This document shows positions 1 through 9,420 of a stretch of DNA of 64,000 nucleotides, one piece after another (position 1 is the stretch's first letter; each line of letters opens with the position of its first letter). Below the pieces are notes generated by a model. It saw only the letters and a list, made by a program, of their open reading frames with translations, ran no database searches and had not been told where the DNA came from. The translations under genes were made by a program, and so were the position numbers. Source of the stretch: Puccinia triticina (lineage: Eukaryota > Basidiomycota > Pucciniomycetes > Pucciniales > Pucciniaceae); the NCBI RefSeq assembly GCF_026914185.1, contig NC_070560.1:8113501-8177500 (forward strand), read 5' to 3'.

Positions 1-215
1 CCTGGTTTGAGCTTGAGGAGGTGGTCCGGACGGGAAACCCATGGAAGTTGATTCTGGCCAAGCCCTCCGGTTGTAAAGTTTCCATAAAATCTTCATTTGG
101 CCTGTCAACAGAGTTTGATAGCATTTCATCCCCATGGAGAGTGTTAAGCATTTGCCTATTGATGAAATTTGAGTCCTTGTTTAATGGCGTCAAGATACAT
201 CCCTCTGCTAGATAA
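1..215 (-). pseudogene. Helitron helicase C-terminal fragment (runs off left edge)
   Basis: Reading the minus strand leftwards gives a peptide with ILTPLNKD, FINRQMLNTLHGDE and, after one frameshift near 45, DHLLKLKPG. These match the conserved C-terminal part of Helitron/Pif1-type helicases, where an ILxPxN block is followed by an L-LK-G block that contributes to the nucleic-acid path. Together with the Rep-domain fragment at 660-1397 on the same strand it marks a degraded RepHel protein. Less than 700 bp separate the two parts, far too little for the rest of Rep and the helicase motor, so the element is internally deleted. A MITE sits directly beside this fragment. The frameshift shows it is not functional. 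Confidence 0.7.
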
Positions 216-419
216 TAGGGGGTTCACAATAGGATAAAAATAAAACTTTAGAGCCAATTTTAAGGCCTTTATCAACAAAATTTTAAAAATCTGGCAAGAT
301 GTACAGGACTGGGTGTCTCATGAGAATCAGAGCAACTTCTTCATTTTAAAAAAAATTGTTCATAAAGGCCTTAAAATTAGCTCTAAAGTTTTATCTTTAT
401 CCTATTGTGAACCCCCCTA
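216..419. mobile_element. MITE with ~58-bp terminal inverted repeats, TA-flanked
   Basis: The left end TAGGGGGTTCACAATAGG is repeated in inverted orientation at the right end over about 58 bp with only a few mismatches. Both ends are bounded by TA. The ~204-bp size, absence of coding sequence and TA boundaries fit a Tc1/mariner-type non-autonomous element. Its ends resemble the MITEs at 16884-17038 and 47605-47749 (TAGGGGGTTTCA), so they may share a transposase. Confidence 0.75.
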
Positions 420-659
420 ATTGGTGTATGCTCCAACATCTAGTCTTGTCTTTGAATTGATATCTCAAAAGCACCAATACATGCTCCTGCTTGTGCAATC
501 AACCGGTAGCGCTTACGACTCCAGCCTCACTCCAGGTAGTGCTATTGGTGCTATATTGCTATCTTAGCATAAGCCCCCTAGCCCCAAGCAAACATTTTTC
601 CTTCAATGAATAGGTACCTTCTACCAGGCCAGAATACATTTGAGATTTGATTACTGCTT
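420..659. other. No recognisable gene; probable Helitron debris
   Basis: This lies between the MITE and the Rep-domain fragment. The minus strand has no open frame of note and no clear helicase motif. By position it is probably decayed or deleted Helitron interior. Confidence 0.4.
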
Positions 660-1397
660 GATTTTGTTTGAACCAGTTCAGTCACTTTTGAAAATATTGC
701 CAGCCATCCTGTACAGTTTTGCGTAAGGTTTGTGAGCATACATGATAGATTGCAGCTTTAAGATGATTTAGCATCCACATGATTCCTTGTGGTCTGATTA
801 GCACGGGATACTAAAGCACATTCTCTACGGTGCTCCGCTTCCTCCAAACCTCATTCCCCGACAACGAAAATCTGAGCAAACGTTTCAGGTTGAATGGGGC
901 CAATCTGATGGCTGAGACCTCCCTGGATCCTGAAAACTGGAGCGCCAGCAATATTCGCGGCCTGATCACTGAGAGTAAAACCCAGTGACATAAATGAAAC
1001 TGAATTTTTATATGTCCTAATGAATTTTTGGAACGATTTATCATCTACGGGCAAACAGGAGCAACATATCAGCTACATTTTAATATCAGATTACAGGAAT
1101 TACTCTAACTGCAGCATTGCCAGTCAATAACTTCTTCAGAAAATGCGGATACGATGGAGCCGACTCAAATGCGCAGGGGAGCTTTACCTTCCCCTTTTGA
1201 CAACACACGGTGAACTCTCTTCTTTTAGCTTTCGCGTTCGTGACAGCTCTTTCTTCAGGCCAGTGTAACACAGCGCAGTAATCACAGTTCATGGTGCAAT
1301 CTTCAAGCATATGTTCTCCTTCCAGAAGACATTGATCCAATATTGATTGTTCGTTATTTTCAACTGGGTTGGAACAGGCCAGACCAATGTACGCCAT
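660..1397 (-). pseudogene. Helitron Rep N-terminal region, degraded
   Basis: The first open block (1086-1397) has a cysteine-rich segment with MNCDYCAVLHWPEE and CCQKGKVKLP, the typical Helitron N-terminal zinc-binding region. A second block (851-1054) continues with FRIQGGLSHQIGPI and FAQIFVVGE, which match the conserved region leading into the rolling-circle Rep domain. A third frame near 690-790 gives LQSIMYAHKPY, again Helitron-like. The blocks lie in different frames with stops between them. An intron between blocks 1 and 2 is possible (GT and AG present) but the phases do not agree. This is the 5' part of the same broken element as the fragment at 1-215. Confidence 0.8.
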
Positions 1398-2056
1398 TGA
1401 AAACGAAAAAAGGAAATGAATATTGATGAGAGAAATAAGTATCAGGGGTTTGAGGATTCAAACCGTACGTTTATCGGAGGTTTAATGAAGAGTTAATCAG
1501 CGGTGTTAACATACGGGCGTAAAATGAGGCCACAATCTTTAGCTACCACAAATGAGGGTTTGTGCTTTCAAACCCGCTGAGCCGCAAATAGAAATGGCGC
1601 GTTTGCGCAAACAAAAAGCAAATGGTTCGGGGCAGTTGCCCCAGGAGCTTCTGTTTGTTAAATTCAGAATCAAAGAGGTACTTAGGCCCTAAGCTTTGGT
1701 CTTTTGTTTAAAAACACAATAAATTTCTAAAGCCGACAATACCTACATTTAACTTCAACATAATTAGCATAATTTCATTCCGGAAGATAAAGAGAGGTAG
1801 ATTTTGATGTGTAAGGAAACACTTGATGCATCTTGCCCATATTTTGGTGCTGTCTTATGTGAGATTACAACCCGCCTTGTTAGCATAAAATGTCAAGCTG
1901 ATGTTAAAGCGTCAAAGCTCAACTCCATGATCCCAGTTGCTATGCAATACTATAGCCAATAGGCAATCCCGGTATTTTTGGTTTTTTTCTTTTGTATCTT
2001 TCTTAAATGACACCACAAGTACCACTCCGCTGAAGTTGGAATAATCCACAGTAGAC
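1398..2056. other. Non-coding, AT-rich; nothing recognised
   Basis: No open frame, repeat or RNA gene could be supported here. It is probably old transposon or intergenic sequence upstream of the Helitron fragment. Confidence 0.5.
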
Positions 2057-2148
2057 AACACGGGTTGAAAGGAATTGGATAATTCACTCTAAATTGTTTA
2101 ACCATGCAAAATTTAGAGTGAAGTATTGAATTCTTTCCAACCCGTGTT
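2057..2148. repeat. 92-bp foldback hairpin
   Basis: The sequence starts AACACGGGTTG and ends in its reverse complement CAACCCGTGTT. The arms continue through AATTCACTCTAAATT and its complement, leaving a short loop near 2096-2108. The size and near-complete pairing suggest a tiny MITE or foldback relic. No clear target duplication was found. Confidence 0.6.
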
Positions 2149-2214
2149 TGGTAAAAACCCGGTGACCATTTGAAAAAGGGACCGAGACATGGAAAAGTTC
2201 TGTTGTATCATACC

Positions 2215-3055
2215 AGGACCCAGGAAAGCCCCTATGGAACACAGTAACAAAAATGTATGAATTTTTTGGTCAAAAAGAAAAAACGTACGCACCCCAGATG
2301 TATGAATGGTAAATTTGGCGGATAAGGTACTCACCCCAATTTTATGAAGTTTTTTGGGGGACAAGGGGGGTAGTAACCAAAAATGTATGAGAATGAGGAT
2401 ATGATGCCACAGTTTTTTTTTGCACCCCCCCCCCCCCCTATATTGGTCCAGCTCTTCCTGTATCAACCACATGTCCCATTTGCGGCTGGTTTCTACACTT
2501 CCTTGCCAAGTTCCAGGATTTTTGTGCATCTTGAAGTAGCACATCTGCACCATTTATCTGCAGTCACCAAAGGCTTAAATATTACAGATGCTGGTGGGAA
2601 TTGTGTATCCATCTCCCAGAGATTACATTCTCTTCTTATTACAATGTCTCAAATTGCTATTCTAGAACACTGGCAGAACAAATTTTCAAAGATGAAAGCT
2701 CTCAAAAAAATCAATAAAAATATAGATGAAGAGTAACAATCAGTTGTTGATGATAGTCTATGCAGTTTTCTACTTGAATATGAAATTTAAAATATCTTCT
2801 TCTTCCATTTTTTACCTTTGTCACTGCTCCTCTGGGTATGTAGCAGAAATGGCTACTCAAAAAAGTATTTCTGGGAGTATTTCTTCACACCCGCGGCAAA
2901 AAGAATTTACACACAAAATTTGTATGAATTTTTTGAAAAAGATCTGCACCTACGCACAAAACGTGTTATATATGAATGGGCTCCAAAAATGTATGAATTT
3001 TTCAAAAATATTGGAATTTAGGTTACTGTGTTCCATAGGGGCTTTCCAGGGTCCT
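2215..3055. mobile_element. 841-bp non-autonomous TIR transposon, 8-bp TSD (hAT-like)
   Basis: The ends are inverted repeats: left AGGACCCAGGAAAGCCCC, right its reverse complement with one mismatch, and the repeat extends to about 34 bp. The perfect 8-bp direct repeat ATCATACC flanks the element at 2207-2214 and 3056-3063. An 8-bp duplication is characteristic of hAT transposases and occurs in some other superfamilies. Short open frames inside carry no known domain, so the element was presumably moved in trans. It includes a C-tract near 2430. Confidence 0.8.
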
Positions 3056-3080
3056 ATCATACCGCCTATAGCAATTACTA

Positions 3081-3293
3081 CACTGACAGCACAATTGGCT
3101 GGGTTGAGGTTATCCCAGTTAAACTGGGATGTATCCAACCAATTTAAGCTTGGTTGATCTCAACTGATGAAATATAAATCCAAGGTCCCCTTGGTTTTAT
3201 ATTTCATTGGATAAGATCAACCCAATTTAAATTGGTTGAGTGCATCCCAGTTAAACTGGGATGACTTCATCCCAGCCAAATATGCTGGCAGTG
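3081..3293. mobile_element. 213-bp CACTA-like MITE, 3-bp TSD CTA
   Basis: The ends are CACTGACAGC and its imperfect complement GCTGGCAGTG. The two halves pair along most of their length, including the internal palindrome CCCAGTTAAACTGGG in both arms. CTA occurs on both sides (3078-3080 and 3294-3296). CACTG termini with a 3-bp duplication are the signature of CACTA (EnSpm) elements. It is a separate insertion 25 bp to the right of the 841-bp element. Confidence 0.75.
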
Positions 3294-3296
3294 CTA

Positions 3297-4042
3297 TGAA
3301 CATACCAAATGCACGTGGTGCATGTTGAATGCTAAACCCGTCAAATGCACAGGATGTCAATGCAGAAAAGGCCGCGGGTTTGCATTCAGGGGGGATGGCC
3401 GAAAGGGTATAAGAAGGATGTTTGAATTCCGGAAGATTCCCCCATCGCAGATCCAGTGGGGGCCAACGGCTGCCCACGCGGTGGTCTTGCGATCAATTTT
3501 TTTATCTGCTTGCGGGAGTTTGACCTTTAGGGTTGAAGGAGGAATGTTCTGGTCAAGGCATTTACGCTGCTGGAATGCGCTCTCACGTGTCCCGCTGGAA
3601 GATGACAAGGATTGATTTGAGTTGGTGGAGCAGCAAATTCTGGACGTGCAAGCGGTCAGTGGAGAGCAATCTGAGGGTGTGGCAGGTTCCTATCCAATCT
3701 TTGGTACCCTGCGGGCGTGAGACCGGTAATTCAGCCCTGGATCAGGCAGAAGGCAGCAAATATCTTTGTGCACGGGTTAATTATGGCGGCGTAGTGCGCT
3801 ATTCCCCTGGTGGTAATAGTATGTAGTAATGTGGCGGTGCAATCAGGAGACTGCCTGAGGCTGCAGGGAACCAGCGCGGGATGCTCTCCAGGCCTTGGGT
3901 GTTGCCCGGGTCCCTGCCTTAAGCACAAGTGAATGTTGCAGTGTCAATCTAGGCACTGCGTGATATGCATTTGCTCACACATCCTTGTAAGACTTGTGGT
4001 ATTCAAAATTGCATATGTCACTATTTACATAAAATCATAAAA
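3297..4042. other. No supported gene
   Basis: Several overlapping open frames of 65-97 codons occur on both strands between 3322 and 3928. They lack recognisable domains, signal peptides or convincing splice-linked partners, and they overlap one another. I treat the stretch as non-coding. Confidence 0.4.
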
Positions 4043-4107
4043 CCAATTTTGGCTGGAAGATGTCAGCGTGCATAAAACTTAAAGTGACATCTCCCAGCCA
4101 AAATTGC
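4043..4107. repeat. Small foldback (23-bp arms)
   Basis: The left arm CCAATTTTGGCTGGAAGATG pairs with a right arm ending CCCAGCCAAAATTG around a loop of about 18 bases. It is probably a truncated MITE. No target duplication was identified. Confidence 0.5.
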
Positions 4108-4187
4108 AGTTTATGAACTTCACATTGGCATTTGAGACAATTCACCATCATCACAAGTGCACCAACATGTATTCAACAAACAGCAAT

Positions 4188-4258
4188 GCATAATTAGCTC
4201 ATTGGTTAGAGCATCACTCATGAATTCTGAGGTTGTGGGTTTGATTCCCACAGTGCTC
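4188..4258 (+). pseudogene. tRNA-Met-like pseudogene or SINE head
   Basis: The sequence has a perfect pol III A box (TAGCTCATTGG) with a D-arm GCTC/GAGC. An anticodon-loop-like CTCATGA would give a CAU anticodon. The B box GGTTTGATTCC sits in a well-paired T-arm (GTGGG/CCCAC). The anticodon stem is about two bases short and the acceptor strands do not pair, so it is not an intact tRNA. A T-rich stretch with TTTT follows at about 4263-4271 and could terminate pol III. It may be a decayed initiator or elongator tRNA-Met, or the head of a SINE; no body or tail repeat is visible. Confidence 0.55.
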
Positions 4259-4269
4259 AACCTTTCTTT

Positions 4270-4989
4270 TCACTTGTTCAAAATTCCGGAGAGTAATGTG
4301 GCTGGTGCTTATAAATGTGTATCTATTTTTTACAACGATGATAAATGGATGCAGAGGGTGAAACTTTTATCTCCTGTGAGGTTCTCGATTCGAGCCGATA
4401 AGGGGTAAGTATGGAGCTTGAAGGGTACGCAAGAAATTGAATGAGGTTAAGGATCTTAATTGGATGTTTTACAAGGTGTATGTTTTCTTATTGGGAAACA
4501 TGAATTACATAAAAAGCCAGCAGTATTTCAGAAATGAGGATGAAAAGGCTCTGATGAACAAATACAAATTCTTTGCGCTTCTGGATTCAATTGAAGATGG
4601 GGCAAACAAATCAAAGTGAAAGTCATTCTTGAACGCGAAAGAAAAGGAGAAAACACAGGCAGAAACGGAGAAGGTTTCCTAGACATAAATCGCTGCAAGG
4701 ATCGCGAGAAGGCTTGTACCCAGATAAAGTTGAGCTTGTTGGGAGAGCAAGCCAAGCATACTGGTGCTCGCGGCATTCTGTTGAAAGAAAAGAGAAGACA
4801 TGGGTACGTTGGATTGAGCTACACGTTTTGTTGAGAATCAATCAATGAAATGGACAACTAACGGTTTTCTCGCCTTCTTCCGGGGGCTTAGGGGTTTCGC
4901 TCTCGGGGCTCTTGACAGCTGATGAAGAAAAATAAATCATTTTCATCCAATCAGTGAAAGGTAAACGGTGGTAAGGTCACGCCGGAGGA
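4270..4989. other. Intergenic; no supported gene
   Basis: This lies between the tRNA-like sequence and the stop codon of the small secreted protein. Open frames of 60-80 codons on both strands have no recognisable features. Part of it is probably the 3' untranslated region of the secreted protein gene. Confidence 0.4.
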
Positions 4990-5434
4990 TTAAGGGCTCT
5001 CACATTCTGTCGGATTTGGTGGGGGACATGTGCATTCCGCGCCTTTAGAGTCGATTCCTTTAAGGTCCCCGCCAGATGGTCCAGAAGCCTGAAAAAAGAA
5101 CGCAATGGAGTATAAGCAAGCGAGCAAAACAAATATTATAATGATAATCAAGAACGTTGCTTTCGTACCTTGGCATCGGACTTTACGTCGATGGAAGGTC
5201 CGACTTTGGAGGGGTCGGCTTTGGAGGGGTCGGCTTTGGAGGGGTCAGGGGTATTTCCTTTGTCCGTCAGATTGGGGGTTAGCAACACGTACAAATCAGG
5301 ATGAGTTATGCAGGCTTTGTGAGTCTGAAGAGCGACAGATTGTGAAGTAAGATGTAGGTACCTGCTGGTTCAGCGGCCATTGCGGTGGCGAAAATGGCAA
5401 TCGACATGAGGAGTGCTACTTGGTTCAAAATCAT
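4990..5434 (-). CDS. Small secreted protein, 86 aa, three exons (effector-like)
   Basis: Exons are 5434-5362, 5257-5169 and 5088-4990, joined by two GT-AG introns (GTACCT..AAAG and GTACGA..TTTCAG) that keep one frame from ATG to TAA. The product starts with a signal peptide: MILNQ, a hydrophobic run to about residue 19, and likely cleavage after AMA. A short tandem repeat DPSKA (three units, around residues 29-43) and a polar linker follow. The C-terminus carries three cysteines in CTCPPPNPTEC. There is no membrane segment after the signal. The small size, secretion signal, internal repeat and absence of any recognised domain fit a rust candidate effector or cell-wall protein; the role is inference. 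A TATATAA lies 127 bp upstream. The cysteine motif resembles those in the GPI proteins at 7156 and 13133. Confidence 0.75.
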
Positions 5435-5560
5435 TTTGTAAGGGGGTAGGGAGTAAAACTTCTGGTATATACACAGGTGGATGGCTCGGGATTGAAACGG
5501 GGTGATGATGGTCGGAGGTGGGATGAGGGAATGAGAAGAAATGGGCAGACTTGACGTCTG

Positions 5561-5567
5561 TTATATA
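5561..5567 (-). promoter_or_regulatory. Probable TATA box of the small secreted protein gene
   Basis: TATATAA on the minus strand lies 127 bp upstream of the ATG at 5434. That is a plausible distance given a normal fungal 5' leader. Confidence 0.5.
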
Positions 5568-7155
5568 CAAGTGTAATGAGGTGAGTTGTCTCTGCCAGGT
5601 AAGCAAGTAGCGAAATACGGATCTGAATGATACGAACCCTGGCAACCGAGACCAGACTCGAAAAATTACGGCGGTAAGCGGAATGATGCGTTTCAGTTGG
5701 GGAGGCATCGGGCACCCTTAACTTTGAGCACAGGCTCTTGGCGCTCGAAGTGATCCTCAGGAGGATAACATGGATCATGGTATCACTTGGATACCAGAAG
5801 ACGGGTCATACTCAGATGCAATGCAACTAAATCCGAAACCGACCCCATGCGGGCTTCCAAGGAAACAATCTCAAGCCGAACATTGAGAATGCGAATCCAT
5901 CGCCAGTGTGAGCGACCAATGCCTAGCAAGCCGGGGGGTACCGCCACGGGCAACGTTATCTTCAGCTGGTGATTCGTACTCGGCCCCTTGACAGCCTCAT
6001 CTCATGTTTGGACAAGAAAAGGGGCTGGCCTTCCGGTTGCCCAAAGGAGCGATACCAATACCCTGTAATTTATGATAAGGCAAACCCTAGCTCAGGGTCA
6101 TTGATACTTGGGCCGGCTTTCTCTTGATCAGCTGTCGTCCCAGTGTTATCATGAGCTCAACCTCCAACAACTTCGTGTACAATTGTTTTCATAGATTGTG
6201 ATGGGATCATGGATCTTTGTACCCGTCGATCGGCAGTCAACCAAGCTAGCTATGTGCTCCGTCACTTCAAGTTCCACTTGAAGTTCCACTTGAGTTGGTC
6301 TAAGTCTAATTCTTGAATGTGCCAACTCCCAGGCAACCCCCCCCCCCCCCCCCCCCCGCCCACCCCCAGAAGATCGCTGATGGATACTTGAGCCGAGGCA
6401 GATGGCCATTCATATAAATAGGTTTCCGCGGTGTCGATTTTATGTTTACCCAAGCGATGCGACCGGGGCGAGGCCACTCCGGCCTGGGCCCCCGAACCAG
6501 CCACTTCCCACCCACCCCGAGCTATACGCCGCCGTACGTTAAGTTCGGAACTTCGGCGTGACTTGTGTTGAGGGCCGGCAGCCGGCAAGAAATAGAGGGC
6601 AAGTCACCTCCCAGCGCCAATGACAAGTGCATCAAGATCAAATTGCAATCAGACCCAAGCTTCACACGGCACACCTGAGTTTACCTGATATCGCCACTAC
6701 TAGGGCCGGACCCCACATTCGACCTTCGCACCCCCCGCCAACTTTAACAGACTTTTTAACCCTCGACAAGAGTGGCGATTTCCAATGTTGACAGGAAATC
6801 CCTCACGATTGTTTAACGCTGCGGTTGAACATTTGGAGTCTTGCGTCATCGGAAAGGAAGATGAGTTGAAGTGTGAGAGAACCTTTGACAAGAACACGAA
6901 CGGTGCATGTCCGCCTTGTCACCTCGAGACAAGGGCAGCGTCACCATTGCACCGCTTCCTATTGCGGCCTTAAATAGCAGCTGAAGGTCGGCCGTGGGTG
7001 CCCATCCATCCTCACATCAAGCCCGACAGACTCCAGTCACATCTTCACTCATTAAACTAACTCCTTGCAAAAGTTCGTACCTGTTCCTTCCACTCACCCT
7101 GTCTGACCCGTAACTGACCAGTCCCCTCATCTACTCAGTCAACTCGGCCGCCATC
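5568..7155. other. Intergenic region between divergent secreted-protein genes
   Basis: The two neighbouring genes are transcribed away from each other, so this stretch holds both promoters. It contains a long C-tract near 6339-6358, a short direct repeat of CTTCAAGTTCCA near 6265-6290, and a TTAAATAG at about 6972-6979 that could serve as the TATA element of the 7156 gene. Open frames here overlap on opposite strands and are not supported. Confidence 0.45.
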
Positions 7156-8089
7156 ATGCTTATCTCCATCCAAGTCATTGCTTTGATCGCCGCCTTCGCC
7201 GCCCAGGCTAGCGCTTCCACCAGCAAGCCCGCTCCAGTGAGTCAATCCGCGCCATCCCCAAGACGTCCTGGTCATCTAACACGACTCATTTCCAGATGGA
7301 CGGTATGGATATGTCCAACCCCTCCGCTGGCGCCCCCGGTGCCGCCAATTTCACTGCCCCTGCAACTGACGCCACCGCCAACGCAACCTCGCCAACTGAA
7401 GGCGTAAGTCGTCGTTTTGTTTTAAGTGACGCCAACCACCCGTTCACTCACAATCCTCGCCCCCGAACTAGAACACCCCCACCGGCGCGTCTGGTGCTGC
7501 TGCCCCCACCAATGGGTCCGCACTTCCCTCAACTGGTGCTGCCGGTGCCCCCGTGCCAGGAGACATGTCCTCAGGACAGTGCATGTGCCCACCTGTCCGT
7601 AAGTAGATGTCCTTCTATTTCGACTGTCTATCGCCAATATCATCTGATTATCTAATTATCTAATGTTCGTCTTCGACAAATTGTAGCACAATGCAATGCT
7701 TTCCCAGGGACCCCAGGCGCTCCAGCTACCCCGGCCGCTCCAGGTGCTCCCGGTCTCCCCAGCCCAGCTGGTCCCGTTGTCCCGGCACCAGGTCCTGTGA
7801 ACCCAGCCGGCCAACAGACCCCTGGCCTCCCCGGAACTGCTGCCCCTGGAACAGGTGGAGTCGTCTCCCCCGTCGGCACCACTCCCCCTGGAGCAGCCTC
7901 CCCCACTTCAGGCACACCTCCCCCGGCCGACAACTCCACTAACACTGTAGGTACCGCTGATCCTTCCCAGCCGGTTAACCTCTGCTGACCCTTATACTCT
8001 GATCACAGGACAGCGGCAGTTCCACTTTGCGCAACTCCTTCTCCCTCGCTGGTCTTATGGCCGCCGGAGCTGTGGCCTTAGCCCTATAA
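7156..8089 (+). CDS. GPI-anchored, Pro/Gly/Ala-rich secreted protein, 218 aa, five exons
   Basis: Exons are 7156-7236, 7296-7403, 7472-7598, 7687-7946 and 8009-8089, all with GT-AG introns and matching phases (0,0,1,0). The start has a good context (GCCGCCATCATG). Residues 1-20 form a signal peptide ending QASA. An Asn/Thr/Ala-rich stretch with N-glycosylation sequons (NFT, NAT, NGS) follows. A cysteine cluster CMCPPVPQC spans the exon 3/4 junction, then a collagen-like Pro-Gly-Ala region (GAPGLP, GLPGTA). The last exon gives DSGSSTLRNS and a hydrophobic tail ending in VALAL at the stop, the typical GPI-attachment signal. The mature protein is therefore expected on the plasma membrane or cell wall. 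No enzymatic domain is seen. The tail (NSTNTDSGS) matches that of the 13133 gene (NSTSTDSGS), which suggests paralogy. Confidence 0.85.
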
Positions 8090-9420
8090 GCACAGATGAA
8101 CCCTTGTGATGCCAATGTCTAATGGCCTTCTCTTCTGCCCCCATCCCATGCTTCAATATCCCCAAAGTAATTATCATGGCTGCTATCTGAGCAAGGAATG
8201 TGTTTTTAATTTAAACCGAGTTGACATTGTGGCCGAAGGAGAGAGTCAATTCGTGTCAATTACGTTGGCTCCATCTACTGCACATTTGTCTGGCGGCTTT
8301 GTGTCGTCCGAGTCCAACGTGGGCCCACGTAAGTTGAAAGACTTCATCACAAGACGTTAGAATGAATGTAGGCAGTTGGATCACTGTCATCCAATTCCTT
8401 GTAACTACATCAATGTGACACCAACAATTGGGGCTTTCAATGGCGGATCAACTGAGTGAGCCTTCTTGCCTAGACGATGAACCAAGTGAAGAGCACAAAC
8501 CCCCCCCCCAAATATTTATTATTTGACAGGGCGGCTGTAGAGCAACCAACTAGCAAAATATGAAAGAACGTACCTAGACGGAGCACTTCGGGCGTTACCC
8601 ATTTGCTCTTTCACAGTTTCACAATGTCAGGAGCGGGCCAGCCGTGATGGTGGCCAAAATGCATCAATCCACTTGGGTACCCAACGCGACAAGTATGAAT
8701 TTTCGTGATTGGCTGGGATTTCTTGTCATCTGGTGCGGATTGCGTGCCCTGATGATGTCTGCTGGGTGTTTGATGTGTGATAATTTGTAAACCCTTCACT
8801 GCGGATCCAGATGCACATAATACTCGTGTACCCAATCTGCACACACACATAAGTCTTCTAAACAAGAGTAGAAACTATGAACCAATCATCTCGAGGTTAT
8901 TTTTCATTTTGTCTGTATTTTCCCATTTTTCAAAAGAAAAACACTTGATGTATGCAGCGCTACCAGCCAGAAAAAAGGTATCATCAACAGGAGAGAAGAA
9001 AAAAGAAAAGCTGTGTGTGATTCCCAATCAAACAGAAGAAAGATGACATGCGTATATAGATGAAGTGTGAAATGTCCCAGATAAACCGGGTATAAGTATG
9101 CATATATACGTGTGTGGCTGAGAGAGAAACGACAAGGTTGGTGAGAGGGAGAGTAGATGCTGGGTTTAGACATTAATTATGAGGAGCAAACGTTCTCGTG
9201 TACGGAACGGAGTCAATCGAGGTATAATACATGAATAATCCAAGAAACCAAAGAAAAAAACAATGCTAAGTAAATGCATGTATGTACATATGCGTATTTA
9301 CGGGTTCATGAAACGAGTACAAGATCGATGCGCATATAGTTCTTGCAATTGAATTATTCAGTGGGTGATTGATGAGATAAAGAAAGAAAAAAAGAGGGAT
9401 GATAAAGAGGAAAGCGGAGG
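8090..9420. other. Convergent 3' intergenic region
   Basis: This separates the 3' ends of the 7156 gene and the VHS-GAT gene. It holds their 3' untranslated sequences, a C-tract near 8501 and AT-rich sequence. Short open frames of 63-89 codons show no recognisable features. Confidence 0.45.

Noticed and set aside
3217..3928. Frames of 65-97 codons on both strands
   Set aside because: Mutually overlapping, partly inside the CACTA-like MITE, and without features.
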